DNA from: JAXLWB01 sp046328715
GTDB taxonomy: Bacteria > Chloroflexota > Anaerolineae > Caldilineales > Caldilineaceae
DNA: 64,000 nt
Reading direction: 5' to 3'
Assembly (NCBI GenBank): GCA_046328715.1
Contig: JAXLWB010000006.1
Coordinates: forward strand, 186,001 to 250,000
Below are positions 41,155 through 51,101 of the stretch, in pieces; positions within the stretch are counted from its first letter, which is position 1; the number at the start of each line of letters is the position of its first letter. Under the pieces are notes generated by a model. The model was given only the letters and a program-made list of their open reading frames with translations, was not told where the DNA came from and ran no database searches. The position numbers and the translations under genes are program-made.

Positions 41155-44100
41155 CGCCCACAATCATCCTCGATCAGTTGGCAGAGGGCAACCGGCAGGG
41201 ACGCTTTCCTGCCATAGTCCTCTTTGTCGATAGCTCTGGCTTTACGCCACTCACCAGCCGTTTGATGGAGCAAGGAAATGAAGGGGCCGAGATCATTGCC
41301 CAGGTGTTGGCAGCCTTGTTTGCTCCGCTAGTAGAAATCATCTACCGCCAGGGCGGATTTGTGGCTGGCTTTGCTGGCGATGCCTTTAAGGCGATCTTCC
41401 CTGGTGAATCGGAGGAAACTCGCAACCGTGCGCTCAACGCCGCCTGGCAGATTCGTCAATGGATGGCTGAGCACCCAATGCAGACCACGCGCTTCGGCAG
41501 CTTCCCCTTTGCGGTCAAAATCAGCATGGCCCAGGGCAGCGTCGAATGGTGCATATGGCAGGTAGACGCCGCATCGACACCATCGCCTATGCAACGGCAG
41601 CAAGCTGCCGTCTATTTTGGCGGTGAAGCGCTTGACCAAGCATTGGCAGCCGATCCCTTTATTCAGGCAGGTGAGATCATTCTCAGCGCGGATGTGGCTC
41701 AAGCTTTGGCTGGCGAGGGGATAGCGCTAGAACCCGTAGCAAGCTATTACCGATTGCAAAGTTGGCCTGTCCTGGAAGAAACTGCAAAATCTCACGCAAA
41801 GGCGCAAAGCTCGCCTAGATTTTCGCCTGAATCTCTTTGCCCCGTTGCGTCTTTGCGTGAGATTAGCACGGTTTCGCAACCGCAGTTATCCGAGACAAAC
41901 TTCTCAGAACTTGCTACCCGCTTCTTTCCTGGAGATCTACTCACTCGCCAGATTCAGGGCGAGTTTCGGCGGGTGACGACGCTCTTTGTCAATCTACAGC
42001 GGTTGCCCACCGGGGACGAAGCCGAACAATTTGCCGGGTTGCTCTTTCGCCTGTTGGCCGAACAGGGTGGTTATCTGTGTCGCATCGGCCAAATTGGCGA
42101 ACGGGATCGCGGGGGAACCTTGCTGCTCTTTTGGGGTGCGCCGACCAGCCACGAACGAGATGTGGCGGCTGCGCTGCGCTTTGTCTTGGCATTAAAGGCA
42201 ACCTCCTCTATCCCGTTGCGGGTGGGGATCACTACGGCACTGGCCTATGCTGGCTTTGTGGGTTCTGCTCAGCGCGAGGAGTACACCTGTTACGGCACGC
42301 ACGTCAATCTTGCCGCCCGCCAGATGGTGATGGCCGAATGGGGCGAAATCTGGCTGGATGATGAAACCAAGCGACTGGCCGGGAGTGACTTTGTGATTGA
42401 AGCCCACAAACGTGTACAGATGAAAGGCTTTGCCGAGCCACGCCAGGTCTTTCGTTTGCTCAGCTTGCAGCAAGCTGCCCAACAAGCCTACAGCGAAGGC
42501 AAATTGATCGGTCGCCAAGCCGAATTAGCAACGTTGCATGCCGCGTTGGTGCCCCTCCGCCAAGGCAAATTTGCGGGTGTTATCAATGTAGTCGGCGAAG
42601 CGGGAATGGGCAAAAGTCGACTGGTGCAAGAGTTGCGACAGCAGACAGAAGGATGGGGCGATGTACCGAATCCGCAATGGTTTCTCTGTCAAACCGACGA
42701 AATCCTGCGCCAGCCGCTCAATCCGTTTCGCTCTTGGCTGCGCAGCTACTTCAACCAATCCACCAGCGCCGATGAAACGACGAACAAAGCTGTTTTTGCC
42801 AGCCAGTTAAAGGATCTCAATCTCAATCTGAGTCTACTAGAAGGAAAGGCAAATCCCCAATCCTCATTCCACAATCTCCAATCCGAAATCACCCGCACCT
42901 ACTCCTTCCTCGCCGCCCTGGTCGATCTGCACTGGCCCGACTCGCTCTACGCCCAACTCGAACCGCGACTGCGCTTTGAAAACACATTGTTGGCACTCAA
43001 AAGCCTGATCTTGGCCGAGAGTTTGCGCCAGCCCGTTGTTCTGCATATCGAGGATGGACACTGGCTAGATGAAGAGTCGCAGACTTTTTTGAAGCAGTTG
43101 GTGGAGGGGGCAGAGGGGTATCCGTTGGCGGTGATGGTGACGAGGAGGCCAGATGGGGAGATGGGGAGACATTTACTGTACTCAGTCCAAGGATGGGGAG
43201 ATAAGGAGAGTACGATCCACTTGGAGAGTTTGGCCTCAGAAGAGACGGGAGCGCTAGCGGCTGAACTATTGACGGGCGCTGCATCGCCGGAATTAGTGGC
43301 ATTGCTTCAGGCGAAGGCGGAAGGGAATCCATTTTTCAGTGAGCAACTGTTGCGTTATTTGCAGGAGGAAGGGCTGCTTGAACAAGGGGCTGGCGGCTGG
43401 CAAATCCGCACCGAGCAACAGGCAAGCATTCGTTTACCGATGGGCGCCCAGGCATTGTTGGTGGCCCGTCTGGATCGCCTGCCGCAGTCGGTGAAAGAGG
43501 TGGTACAAGCGGCCTCGATCTTGGGGCGTGAGTTCGACACGTTGGTCTTGGCGCAGATGTTGCGTGGCGATCCCGCCCTCGCCCACAAGCTGGCAGTGGC
43601 CGATCAGGCGGCGATTTGGTCGGCAATCAACCAGGCCCGCTATCTTTTCCGTCATGCGCTGCTGCGCGAGGCGGCCTACGAGATGCAATTGCGCACACAA
43701 TTGCGTGCCTTACATCGGCAGGCGGCAGAAGCAATGCAAACACTCTTCGCCGAGAGGCTCGACCCGTACTACGCCGATCTTGCCTATCACTACGACCGGG
43801 CGGAGGTGCTGGAAATGGCAGCAAGCTGGTATGGGAAGGCAGGCCAACAGGCAGTGACCGATTACGCTAACCGTGATGCCTTGCGTTATTTCAGCCGAGC
43901 GTTGGAGTTAACACCTGTGATGCAAGCCGATGCCCAGTTTGATTTGCTGTTAGGGCGAGAAACAGTTTATGACCGACTCGGCGAGATCGAAGCACAACGA
44001 GCTGACCTAGCCAGGTTGGAGGAGGTAGCTGGCACACTTGCCAAAGGCGCCTACCAAGCACAAGCGGCCCTCCGCCTCACCAACCACCTGCGTCTCCAGG

Positions 44101-45230
44101 GCGATTACAAATCGGCACAGACTACCATCGTGCGTGCGGCAGAATTCGCCAGCCAGGACAATGATCAGCGACTCCTAGGGGAGATCCACCAGCAATGGGG
44201 GCGTCTCGACTGGGAGCAGGGCGACTACGGAACAGGAAGATCGCATCTTGAACAGGCAATTCGCTTCGCCCAAACCAGCCAATCTCCCCTAGGTGAAGCG
44301 ACAGCATTGGTCGATCTGGGTGTTATTGATCTTTATCTGGGCAATTATCAGGCTGCAAAAACCTATTATACGAGTGCATTGCCCATTTACCGTGCCTTAG
44401 GCAGACGTCAGGGGGAAGGTAGTGCCCTCAGTATGCTCGGTATCCTGGCCTCGCAAACTGCCGAGTACGAACTTGCCCTCGCTTATCTCCAGCAAGCGCA
44501 AGAGATCTTTGTTGCGATCGGTGACTCCTATGGTCTGGGCTTCGTCTGGGGCAATCTTGGCTTGAATTACAGCTACGTGGGGCAATATATAGAAGCACAA
44601 AAGCTGCTGCACCAAGCAATTCAGGATTGTCAGATTCGTCACCAGCAGCAAGGGGAGAGTAACTATCTAGATTCGCTGGCAGTGGTTTACCTCCACTTGG
44701 GTGATTATCAGGAAGCTTATCGTTTGGCTACCCGTGCGCTGACTATTCAGCGTGCCATCCACGATCCACGCTTTGAAGCCTACAGTCTGACCTACCAGGG
44801 GGATGCATTCTTGGGCATGGGCGATTTTGCCGCAGCGTTGCTCTGCTATGAACAGGCACTCGCCATCCGCCGCCAACTGGGTGAAGAGAAATTAACGTTG
44901 GAGATTCTGAGCGGATTGGCACAGGTAAAGTTGGCACGAGGCGAGATTTCTGCGTCCCTGGCACAAGTGACGCAGATTCAACGTTGGATTGAGCAGCACG
45001 GCATCGAAGGTATTGAATTTCCGATCCAACTTTACCTGCACTGTACTCGTGTTTTGCAGGCAGCAGGCGAATCTGCACAGGCACAGTCCGTTCTGGAGAC
45101 TGGCTATCAACTCCTAAACGAGCGAGCCACAAAGATTCAGGATCCTCAGTTACGCCAGAGCTTTTTGCAAGCGGTTCCTTTCAACCGCCAAATTGCCGAG
45201 ATCTGGCAGAATGGAAACGTAACTGAATAG
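41142..45230 (+). CDS. tandem class III cyclase-like/STAND NTPase/TPR protein
   Basis: A 1362-residue protein starting at ATG 41142 inside the end of the previous gene, so translation is probably coupled; an upstream in-frame start at 40947 would only read antisense-like sequence of the neighbour. Residues 10-210 are a class III nucleotidyl cyclase domain with the metal-binding FVDSSGFT and GFAGDAF motifs. A second cyclase-like domain (about 265-440) keeps TCYGTHVNLAARQ but has FVNLQRLP where the metal Asp should be. An AAA/STAND domain follows (Walker A GEAGMGKSR near 490, Walker B VVLHIEDGHWLDE near 633), then TPR repeats. C1-C2-NTPase-TPR is the order seen in soluble adenylyl cyclase (ADCY10-like) proteins. 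Whether it makes cAMP is unproven; it could act as a pseudo-cyclase heteropair with C1. Residues about 216-241 come from a palindromic repeat. Confidence 0.85.
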   Translation: MRSLTPTIILDQLAEGNRQGRFPAIVLFVDSSGFTPLTSRLMEQGNEGAEIIAQVLAALFAPLVEIIYRQGGFVAGFAGDAFKAIFPGESEETRNRALNAAWQIRQWMAEHPMQTTRFGSFPFAVKISMAQGSVEWCIWQVDAASTPSPMQRQQAAVYFGGEALDQALAADPFIQAGEIILSADVAQALAGEGIALEPVASYYRLQSWPVLEETAKSHAKAQSSPRFSPESLCPVASLREISTVSQPQLSETNFSELATRFFPGDLLTRQIQGEFRRVTTLFVNLQRLPTGDEAEQFAGLLFRLLAEQGGYLCRIGQIGERDRGGTLLLFWGAPTSHERDVAAALRFVLALKATSSIPLRVGITTALAYAGFVGSAQREEYTCYGTHVNLAARQMVMAEWGEIWLDDETKRLAGSDFVIEAHKRVQMKGFAEPRQVFRLLSLQQAAQQAYSEGKLIGRQAELATLHAALVPLRQGKFAGVINVVGEAGMGKSRLVQELRQQTEGWGDVPNPQWFLCQTDEILRQPLNPFRSWLRSYFNQSTSADETTNKAVFASQLKDLNLNLSLLEGKANPQSSFHNLQSEITRTYSFLAALVDLHWPDSLYAQLEPRLRFENTLLALKSLILAESLRQPVVLHIEDGHWLDEESQTFLKQLVEGAEGYPLAVMVTRRPDGEMGRHLLYSVQGWGDKESTIHLESLASEETGALAAELLTGAASPELVALLQAKAEGNPFFSEQLLRYLQEEGLLEQGAGGWQIRTEQQASIRLPMGAQALLVARLDRLPQSVKEVVQAASILGREFDTLVLAQMLRGDPALAHKLAVADQAAIWSAINQARYLFRHALLREAAYEMQLRTQLRALHRQAAEAMQTLFAERLDPYYADLAYHYDRAEVLEMAASWYGKAGQQAVTDYANRDALRYFSRALELTPVMQADAQFDLLLGRETVYDRLGEIEAQRADLARLEEVAGTLAKGAYQAQAALRLTNHLRLQGDYKSAQTTIVRAAEFASQDNDQRLLGEIHQQWGRLDWEQGDYGTGRSHLEQAIRFAQTSQSPLGEATALVDLGVIDLYLGNYQAAKTYYTSALPIYRALGRRQGEGSALSMLGILASQTAEYELALAYLQQAQEIFVAIGDSYGLGFVWGNLGLNYSYVGQYIEAQKLLHQAIQDCQIRHQQQGESNYLDSLAVVYLHLGDYQEAYRLATRALTIQRAIHDPRFEAYSLTYQGDAFLGMGDFAAALLCYEQALAIRRQLGEEKLTLEILSGLAQVKLARGEISASLAQVTQIQRWIEQHGIEGIEFPIQLYLHCTRVLQAAGESAQAQSVLETGYQLLNERATKIQDPQLRQSFLQAVPFNRQIAEIWQNGNVTE
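41788..41864. repeat. in-frame CTCACGCAAAGGCGCAAAG palindrome
   Basis: AATCTCACGCAAAG (41788) pairs perfectly with CTTTGCGTGAGATT (41851-41864), and GCAAAG pairs again inside. ACGCAAAG-type palindromes are widespread intergenic repeats in bacteria. Here one is read in frame as SHAKAQSS...LCPVASLREIS, forming the linker between the two cyclase domains. Confidence 0.75.
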
Positions 45231-45256
45231 CAGCAAAGCGAAGCCAGACGATTTCG

Positions 45257-45323
45257 TAGTATGTGTTTCCAACCGCAAAATTCTGCATACCTACGATTTT
45301 GCAGTTAGAAACACGCACCTACA
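45257..45323. repeat. inverted repeat between convergent genes
   Basis: GTAGTATGTGTTTCCAACCG... (45257-45286) pairs with 45295-45323 at about 23 of 29 positions, with inner TGCATACCTA. It belongs to the same family as the arms at 6920 and 514. Lying between the convergent 45230 and 45335 stops, it may end transcription from both sides. Confidence 0.65.
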
Positions 45324-45334
45324 ATAACGTTTAC

Positions 45335-48300
45335 TCACCTAGCGATGATGGGAAGATAGAGTGTCCCACCTGCTCGGATCTGCGTCACTTGGCGGTTGTC
45401 CCACATAGCAGTCAGTGATGAGGATTTGCCGTCGATTTCAAAGTTGACTATCTGCCCTCCCTGTCCACAGCCATCCCCGCTGTCGGCTTTGACTTGAATG
45501 ACATAGGCGAGTTGACCTTGCCAGGTTTGCAGTGTCGCATTTCCACAAATTGCGCTACCTATCTTCGCCCGCATTGTCATCCCCGCATGGAGAGAAGGAT
45601 CACGCTGCGTGTCCACAAAGCCGTAGAAGGTAGCTGGCGGCTCGACCAGGACATCGGGCACATTCGCCGCCGTAACGTTCACCCCTTGTCCATCACCAAC
45701 GACGCCGATGTAAGGGGTCACGACTTGGGTGGCGTAGATCAGGTAGTTGCTGCCAAAAGTCATGGTGACCAGCGTGTTGACGAGTGGTGCAAAGGCAGGA
45801 GCAACCGTGCGGTCGCAGAGCGGCCAGGGCAGCGGTGCGCCAGGCTGATAGGCATAGACCGTGGTGTAGGCTCCATCCAAAGAGGCCAGTGCATTGGTCA
45901 CCGATTGAGCGGCGCCGACTGGATCATTGAGAGGGTTCCAACCAGGAACCAGTGGATGTAGTTGCACCGTGGCCATCAAGGCATAAATACCGTTGCCGCG
46001 ATTGGCAGTGGGCATGACAACCGTGGCCAAGTTGTCAGACGGATCGACGCCGCCGCCCGCCAGGGGTCCTGTGACGAGGCGTTGCCACTCGCTGCCGCCG
46101 ACAGGCAGGTAGTAGAGATTCAAGGTCTGTTCGTAGCCGGGCGGCACATCCCGCTGACTGTATTCAAACATCAGAGTGCGGGTGAGCGCGCTGCCCGAGT
46201 AAATCCGATAGCCCGCACCAACTGGCGTCAACCAGAGCGGTAAGTGGGGTAGATCATTCACCGCCTGGATCGTGGTATCGCCCGGGTCAGCCAGCAGATC
46301 GGCCAGGTTAAGAATGGTCACTTTGCCATCGCCCGACGCAGCCGGGGCTTCCAGTGAACGTCGATTGGCACCCCAGGCGCGATTGACACCATTGCCACCC
46401 CGCCACCCACCCGGAGGACCCCAATCGCCACTCAGGAAAAACTGGGTCATGGCTTGAAACTGGTCGGGTGCGCTGTCGTTATAGACTCGCACAAAACCCT
46501 CGAAGATTGGATAGGGGAGTGAGATTCTTGCTGTGTAGGTGTCTTTCGCCGCTGGACTCTGGTTAAGCGGCTGTGTAACCGAGCGAATGGCAGATGCATC
46601 GTCGGATGGGCCGTAGGCAGGCAGCAGTTGGACGGAGAGTTGCCCCACTTGATTTGCCTGTGTCACGGTGAGCTGGAAGGTAGTTGAGGTAACAGGGGAG
46701 ATTTGAATATCTGGTTGCCAGCCGGGAACTGAGCGTAGGCGAATCGAGGTGCTTTGTGGTGTCACGGTTTCACAACCTGCGCGCCATGACGTGCTGGCGT
46801 TGTCAATGACACAGACCTTATCCCCCGCTAGCGCGCCACGCACCATAATCCGATCGCTGCCCACGCCTGTGGAACCGAGATAGAGCAAAGCATCATCACT
46901 CGTGGTGGGCGTCCCGTGACTTTGCAGCAGATAGGCTTGGGCTTGACGCAGCACAGTAACCGTGCCATTCTCATCGCGCAGGTCATAGTTACGGGCGGCG
47001 ACGGGTTGCGCTTGGGGCGTGGTCGGTTCGATCAGGCGCACATGCGTGACGTTGAGCGGCAGCAGCGCCGGGCCAACCAGTTTATTTGCGGGTGTAATCA
47101 ACTGCGGGTAGAAATGTCTCACTGTTGCCCAGTCACTGCGCTGGGTCAAGAGTTGAGCAGCCACCGTGTTCAGACAGGGCGGACGGCTTCTCCATTCGGG
47201 GTCAGTCAGTAATTCGCTGTAGTCGGGATTGTAGGCATCGGTCATGAGGCTGCCTTGGCAGTCGGTGAGAGTCAAGATCCGATTCTCGCCGCCCTGCGAG
47301 CGATCCATCCCTACACCAAGATAGTTGTCAGGCAGGTAGAGCAGATAGTGCGCCAGTTCGTGGGCCAATGCCCGCTGCCAATCCTGCGTCAACTCGGCAA
47401 AGTTCTGGCCAAAAGGATCCCAGATCGGCCCCATACGCACCTGACCGGGCGTGTAGGCATCTTTCAACGCTTTACCGCTCGCCGCCTGTACATCATTCGC
47501 AGGACTTTCCACCAGCCCGCCCATCGTAGCCCGTGGGCGCAAGTTGTTGTTGGCGTAGATTACTACGTCCGCCGACAGCCACGCTTCGCGATTGGGATGA
47601 ATACGCACCTCGCCCAGGGCGATCTGTCCGTCACTCACATCGTAGAGAATGGCCGAGGCACGCTGGAAGGCGGTGGTCAGTTGCTGATAGAAAAGGCCAT
47701 CGTTGCTGGCATCCCATTCCACTGAAACGTCCAGGTCAAAGAGCAGCAGCGGATGCGCAGCACTGACGGTAAGTGTCTGTACACCTGCTTGCGAGACAGG
47801 CTTCATCGTCAAGCCATTCTCATTCGGAATGCCGCTGGTGGCGTAAAGCGTGTAGTTCAGATTGTGGCTGATCGGCACCATTGCCAGCAGTTGATCGCCG
47901 ATTGCCAGCGCGCCACGACCGGACAGGTAGCCGTTGACAGTTGTTGTGGCAGGTTGGCTAGCATTTGGCATTAGTTCAGCATTGCTTGTAGTGCCGTTTG
48001 GCAGTCGGTAGACCTGTGCACTGGCGACGGGGTTGCCTTGGTCGTCGATTACACGGACCTGGGTGCCGCGCACACGAAAAGGAAAGGTGGTAGTGCTCAT
48101 AAAGGGATGTTGATAGGGTGCACCAACCAAATTTTGATAACGAAATGTTCCAGAAGCGCCCAGTTGGAGAATGAGTGGGAAGAACTGATGATAGGTTTCT
48201 GCGTCAGTCAGAGTGAGTAATGGACTGGTCAGAGAGGATACAGTTTGTGAATAGGCGCGCGCCTGTGGCAAGGCGACAAGTCGCACCACGGCTGCATCAG

Positions 48301-50818
48301 CTTGACCCAACAGCCCGCTGGCGTAGGTATCCCAGACAAAAAGATGCTCAACACCAGTGGGCGAGGCGGCCAGATTTTGGGTAATTGTTGCCTGGCTTGC
48401 AATCGCAGGCAGCCACTTTCCACCGCCATTGAGCGAATAGAAGGCAGAGATTGAACCAAAGGCAAGATTGTCTGGTGAGGTAAGCGTATAGGAGATGGGG
48501 ATCAGTCGTTCGGCGAAGATCTCCGTGGTCGAGAAAAAATCTGCCAATGGGGTGTTTCCGGGGCGTCTTGCCAGAATTTGGCCGTTACCTTTGCGATTAA
48601 GATAGACAACACCCTGACCGGGATCGTTCACAGTTGCAATATCCATGTCACCATCGCCATCCATGTCACCCGTGGCAAGATTCGTCAGGGTACCAGGAAA
48701 TGTGATGGGGGTTGAAAAATTGCCCAGACCATCATTGAGATAGATAAAATTTTGCTCACTGTTGCCATTAGCAATGATATCCAGATCGCCATCACCATCG
48801 ATATCGGTGGTTGCCACGTGTTGCGGCGCATCGAGCCACGAACCAAAATTTTGTGATGCTACCAAGTTGCCTTGTCCATCATTGCGATAGATTGAACCTT
48901 GCTTCGCTGCATTGGCAGCGATGATATCCAGAGCACCATCCCCATCTATATCTGCCAAGGCGAGGTCTTGGGTTTGGTCGTTGCCGAGACCAAAGGAGTG
49001 CACAGTTGGAAAATTGCCCTGACCATCGTTCAAATGGACAAGGTTAGTTATCAATGAGAAGCTATCCTCGATATTATAGTGGGTTGTGACGATATCCAGA
49101 TCACCATCGTTATCCATATCGCCGAGTGCGACAGCATTGGTATCAAACTGTGTTTCGAAAGAGCGAGAGGTGCTAAAATTCCCTTTACCATCGTTTAGGT
49201 AGATATAACTTTGACTTTGAGCAGGAAAGCCAAAGCCAGCTCGTCCGCCAACGATATCCAGATCCCCATCATTATCCAGATCGCCAACCCCTACAACCAT
49301 TTTTGAAAGCTGACCATCTGTGCCCGCATCAAATATTGAGCCCGGCGTGAGATTGCCTGCCCCATCATTCAGATAGACGAGGCTGGGTGCGGCGAACTTT
49401 CCACCAGCGACCACATCCAAATCACGATCCCCATCCATATCACCGATTGCAATGCTGTAAATCGAATCGGGTGAACCAAAAGTTGCTGACACAGGAAACG
49501 ATCCGTTGCCATCCCCAAAGTAGAGCACATTAGGCGCATTGTTCGTAAGCCCTCCTGCTACAATCAAATCAAGCTGCTGGTCGCCATTCAGATCGCCTAC
49601 TTCAATTTGCTTAGCATTTGCAGTTGCTAGACCGAAAGCGTGAGGTACTGTAAAATTACCGGCGCCCCTATTGACATAGATCAGGTTGGGTCCACTATCG
49701 CCAGCAGCGATCAGGTCAAGATCGTGATCACCATCAAGGTCAGCCAACTCAACAGCTGTGGTGGCATCGCCAGCCGAACTAAAGCGCAGCAACTGAGTAA
49801 AGTTACTGGTGCCGTCGTTAACAAAAACAGTACTTTGGCCCGCGGCCACTGCGGCAATGTCTAGATCGCCATCGTCATCCACATCCCCCAGTTCCAACAT
49901 GGTAACAAAGCTATCAGCAGCACCCAGCGTGCGTGTGACGGGGAAATGTCCAGTGCCATCGTTTAAAAAGATCAGACTTTGCTGATCACCTTGGGCAATT
50001 ACCACATCCTGGTCGAGGTCGCCATCCAAATCGCCAAGCTTCATATCCCAGTAATAAGAGAAGCCATTTAAGTTACCAAATGAACCCAGAAAAGAGAAAG
50101 CGCCCTGACCGTCGTTTTGATAGACTTTGACTTCATTCCCCAGTGCAACCAGGTCAAGCGCATGATCACCATTAACATCACACAATACTAGTTCGACGAT
50201 ATTCTGGTCAACTGTATCCAACGGCTGGGACGATGTGAAACCACTGCCGTTATTTCTGTAAAGCTGATAAGTTTGATTCGTGTTGTAGACAACAATATCA
50301 AAATCGCCATCCCCATCGACATCGCCCACTGTCTGCTCCACCACCGATGCTCCCACTTCGCGGTAGGTGGAAAAGTTGCCTGCACCGTCATTCATGTTAA
50401 CGACACTGATTCCACCTAATCGTGTAATGTGATCGAGATCCCCATCGCCATCCATATCTGCTAACAAGACATTATTAGTCGCCCTTGGATATCCAAAAGG
50501 AGCGATGTCAATACGGTGCGGCGCGGCAAAAGTGCCATCTCCGTTATTTAGCATCAATTCGTACAGTACATTGGGGGTAAGATTGCTTTCATAGCGCTCC
50601 GCGAGAATATCAAGATCGCCATCCCCATCCATATCACCAACACCCACAGCATTGCTGAAGCCAAAAGGTGAGCCAAAAGTGCTCCGCTCGTCAAACTCAG
50701 GCATTTGGGCGTGGACGTTCAATGTAGTTATCAGCAGCGAGCAGAATAGGGTTAGCACGATTGCGAGACTATGCACAGCGACTTGGCGAAAGAGTGAATC
50801 AAATCTTGTTTGCTCCAT
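45335..50818 (-). CDS. exported FG-GAP propeller protein with HExxH zincin-like domain
   Basis: 1827 residues from ATG 50818, chosen over 50872 because AGGGAGG precedes it and the signal peptide (cleavage near VHA-Q, residue 37) then starts properly. Residues about 45-780 hold 14 FG-GAP/VCBS calcium repeats (DxDGDGDxD), a likely integrin-type beta-propeller. A linker and carboxypeptidase-regulatory-like module (VRVIDDQGNPVASAQVYRLP) follow. Around 1151 lies HELAHYLLYLPDNY: HExxH with Asp at position 12 and Tyr at 14, reminiscent of the CLCA-type zincin motif HExxHxxWGVFDEY. The C-terminal domains end in LYLPIIAR. A secreted or surface metallopeptidase is a reasonable prediction; the third ligand and activity are not certain. 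It is a paralogue of the 54162-59435 protein and divergent from 51102. Confidence 0.85.
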   Translation of the reverse strand: MEQTRFDSLFRQVAVHSLAIVLTLFCSLLITTLNVHAQMPEFDERSTFGSPFGFSNAVGVGDMDGDGDLDILAERYESNLTPNVLYELMLNNGDGTFAAPHRIDIAPFGYPRATNNVLLADMDGDGDLDHITRLGGISVVNMNDGAGNFSTYREVGASVVEQTVGDVDGDGDFDIVVYNTNQTYQLYRNNGSGFTSSQPLDTVDQNIVELVLCDVNGDHALDLVALGNEVKVYQNDGQGAFSFLGSFGNLNGFSYYWDMKLGDLDGDLDQDVVIAQGDQQSLIFLNDGTGHFPVTRTLGAADSFVTMLELGDVDDDGDLDIAAVAAGQSTVFVNDGTSNFTQLLRFSSAGDATTAVELADLDGDHDLDLIAAGDSGPNLIYVNRGAGNFTVPHAFGLATANAKQIEVGDLNGDQQLDLIVAGGLTNNAPNVLYFGDGNGSFPVSATFGSPDSIYSIAIGDMDGDRDLDVVAGGKFAAPSLVYLNDGAGNLTPGSIFDAGTDGQLSKMVVGVGDLDNDGDLDIVGGRAGFGFPAQSQSYIYLNDGKGNFSTSRSFETQFDTNAVALGDMDNDGDLDIVTTHYNIEDSFSLITNLVHLNDGQGNFPTVHSFGLGNDQTQDLALADIDGDGALDIIAANAAKQGSIYRNDGQGNLVASQNFGSWLDAPQHVATTDIDGDGDLDIIANGNSEQNFIYLNDGLGNFSTPITFPGTLTNLATGDMDGDGDMDIATVNDPGQGVVYLNRKGNGQILARRPGNTPLADFFSTTEIFAERLIPISYTLTSPDNLAFGSISAFYSLNGGGKWLPAIASQATITQNLAASPTGVEHLFVWDTYASGLLGQADAAVVRLVALPQARAYSQTVSSLTSPLLTLTDAETYHQFFPLILQLGASGTFRYQNLVGAPYQHPFMSTTTFPFRVRGTQVRVIDDQGNPVASAQVYRLPNGTTSNAELMPNASQPATTTVNGYLSGRGALAIGDQLLAMVPISHNLNYTLYATSGIPNENGLTMKPVSQAGVQTLTVSAAHPLLLFDLDVSVEWDASNDGLFYQQLTTAFQRASAILYDVSDGQIALGEVRIHPNREAWLSADVVIYANNNLRPRATMGGLVESPANDVQAASGKALKDAYTPGQVRMGPIWDPFGQNFAELTQDWQRALAHELAHYLLYLPDNYLGVGMDRSQGGENRILTLTDCQGSLMTDAYNPDYSELLTDPEWRSRPPCLNTVAAQLLTQRSDWATVRHFYPQLITPANKLVGPALLPLNVTHVRLIEPTTPQAQPVAARNYDLRDENGTVTVLRQAQAYLLQSHGTPTTSDDALLYLGSTGVGSDRIMVRGALAGDKVCVIDNASTSWRAGCETVTPQSTSIRLRSVPGWQPDIQISPVTSTTFQLTVTQANQVGQLSVQLLPAYGPSDDASAIRSVTQPLNQSPAAKDTYTARISLPYPIFEGFVRVYNDSAPDQFQAMTQFFLSGDWGPPGGWRGGNGVNRAWGANRRSLEAPAASGDGKVTILNLADLLADPGDTTIQAVNDLPHLPLWLTPVGAGYRIYSGSALTRTLMFEYSQRDVPPGYEQTLNLYYLPVGGSEWQRLVTGPLAGGGVDPSDNLATVVMPTANRGNGIYALMATVQLHPLVPGWNPLNDPVGAAQSVTNALASLDGAYTTVYAYQPGAPLPWPLCDRTVAPAFAPLVNTLVTMTFGSNYLIYATQVVTPYIGVVGDGQGVNVTAANVPDVLVEPPATFYGFVDTQRDPSLHAGMTMRAKIGSAICGNATLQTWQGQLAYVIQVKADSGDGCGQGGQIVNFEIDGKSSSLTAMWDNRQVTQIRAGGTLYLPIIAR

Positions 50819-50883
50819 AAACCCTCCCTTATCGGTTGAATCACAACATCGTCTGCGATTGATTGGCTGCATGATTTCACATC

Positions 50884-50903
50884 AACGTCCAGAGATCGTC
50901 CAG
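50884..50903 (-). promoter_or_regulatory. class B site facing the 50818 gene
   Basis: In minus-strand sense it reads CTGGACGATC then TCTGGACGTT: two copies in 11-bp phase. It is a perfect 20-bp inverted copy of 50934-50953. I see no convincing -10 box at the distance seen in the rightward class B promoters, so it may be a promoter site or only the second half of a divergent operator. Confidence 0.55.
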
Positions 50904-50932
50904 TACACAGCCTGTGAACCGCAAGTAGCATT

Positions 50933-50998
50933 TCTGGACGATCTCTGGACGTTCTTCGACCTGTTGCTGGGCGGCGTGTGGACATTCGCTGATTATCT
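50933..50998 (+). promoter_or_regulatory. class B SARP-like promoter for the 51102 gene
   Basis: Five units in strict 11-bp phase start at 50933: TCTGGACGATC, TCTGGACGTTC, TTCGACCTGTT, GCTGGGCGGCG, TGTGGACATTC. The last heptamer (GTGGACA) ends 8 bp before TTATCT (50993-50998), a weak -10. No separate -35 is visible. Confidence 0.65.
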
Positions 50999-51101
50999 TA
51001 TAACAAGCAGTAAATGAAACAACCAGGGTAACGGTTCAGACCACCGAACGACACAACAACCATGAATGAAAAAAGCCTAAAAGATGAAAGGACAAAACCC
51101 T

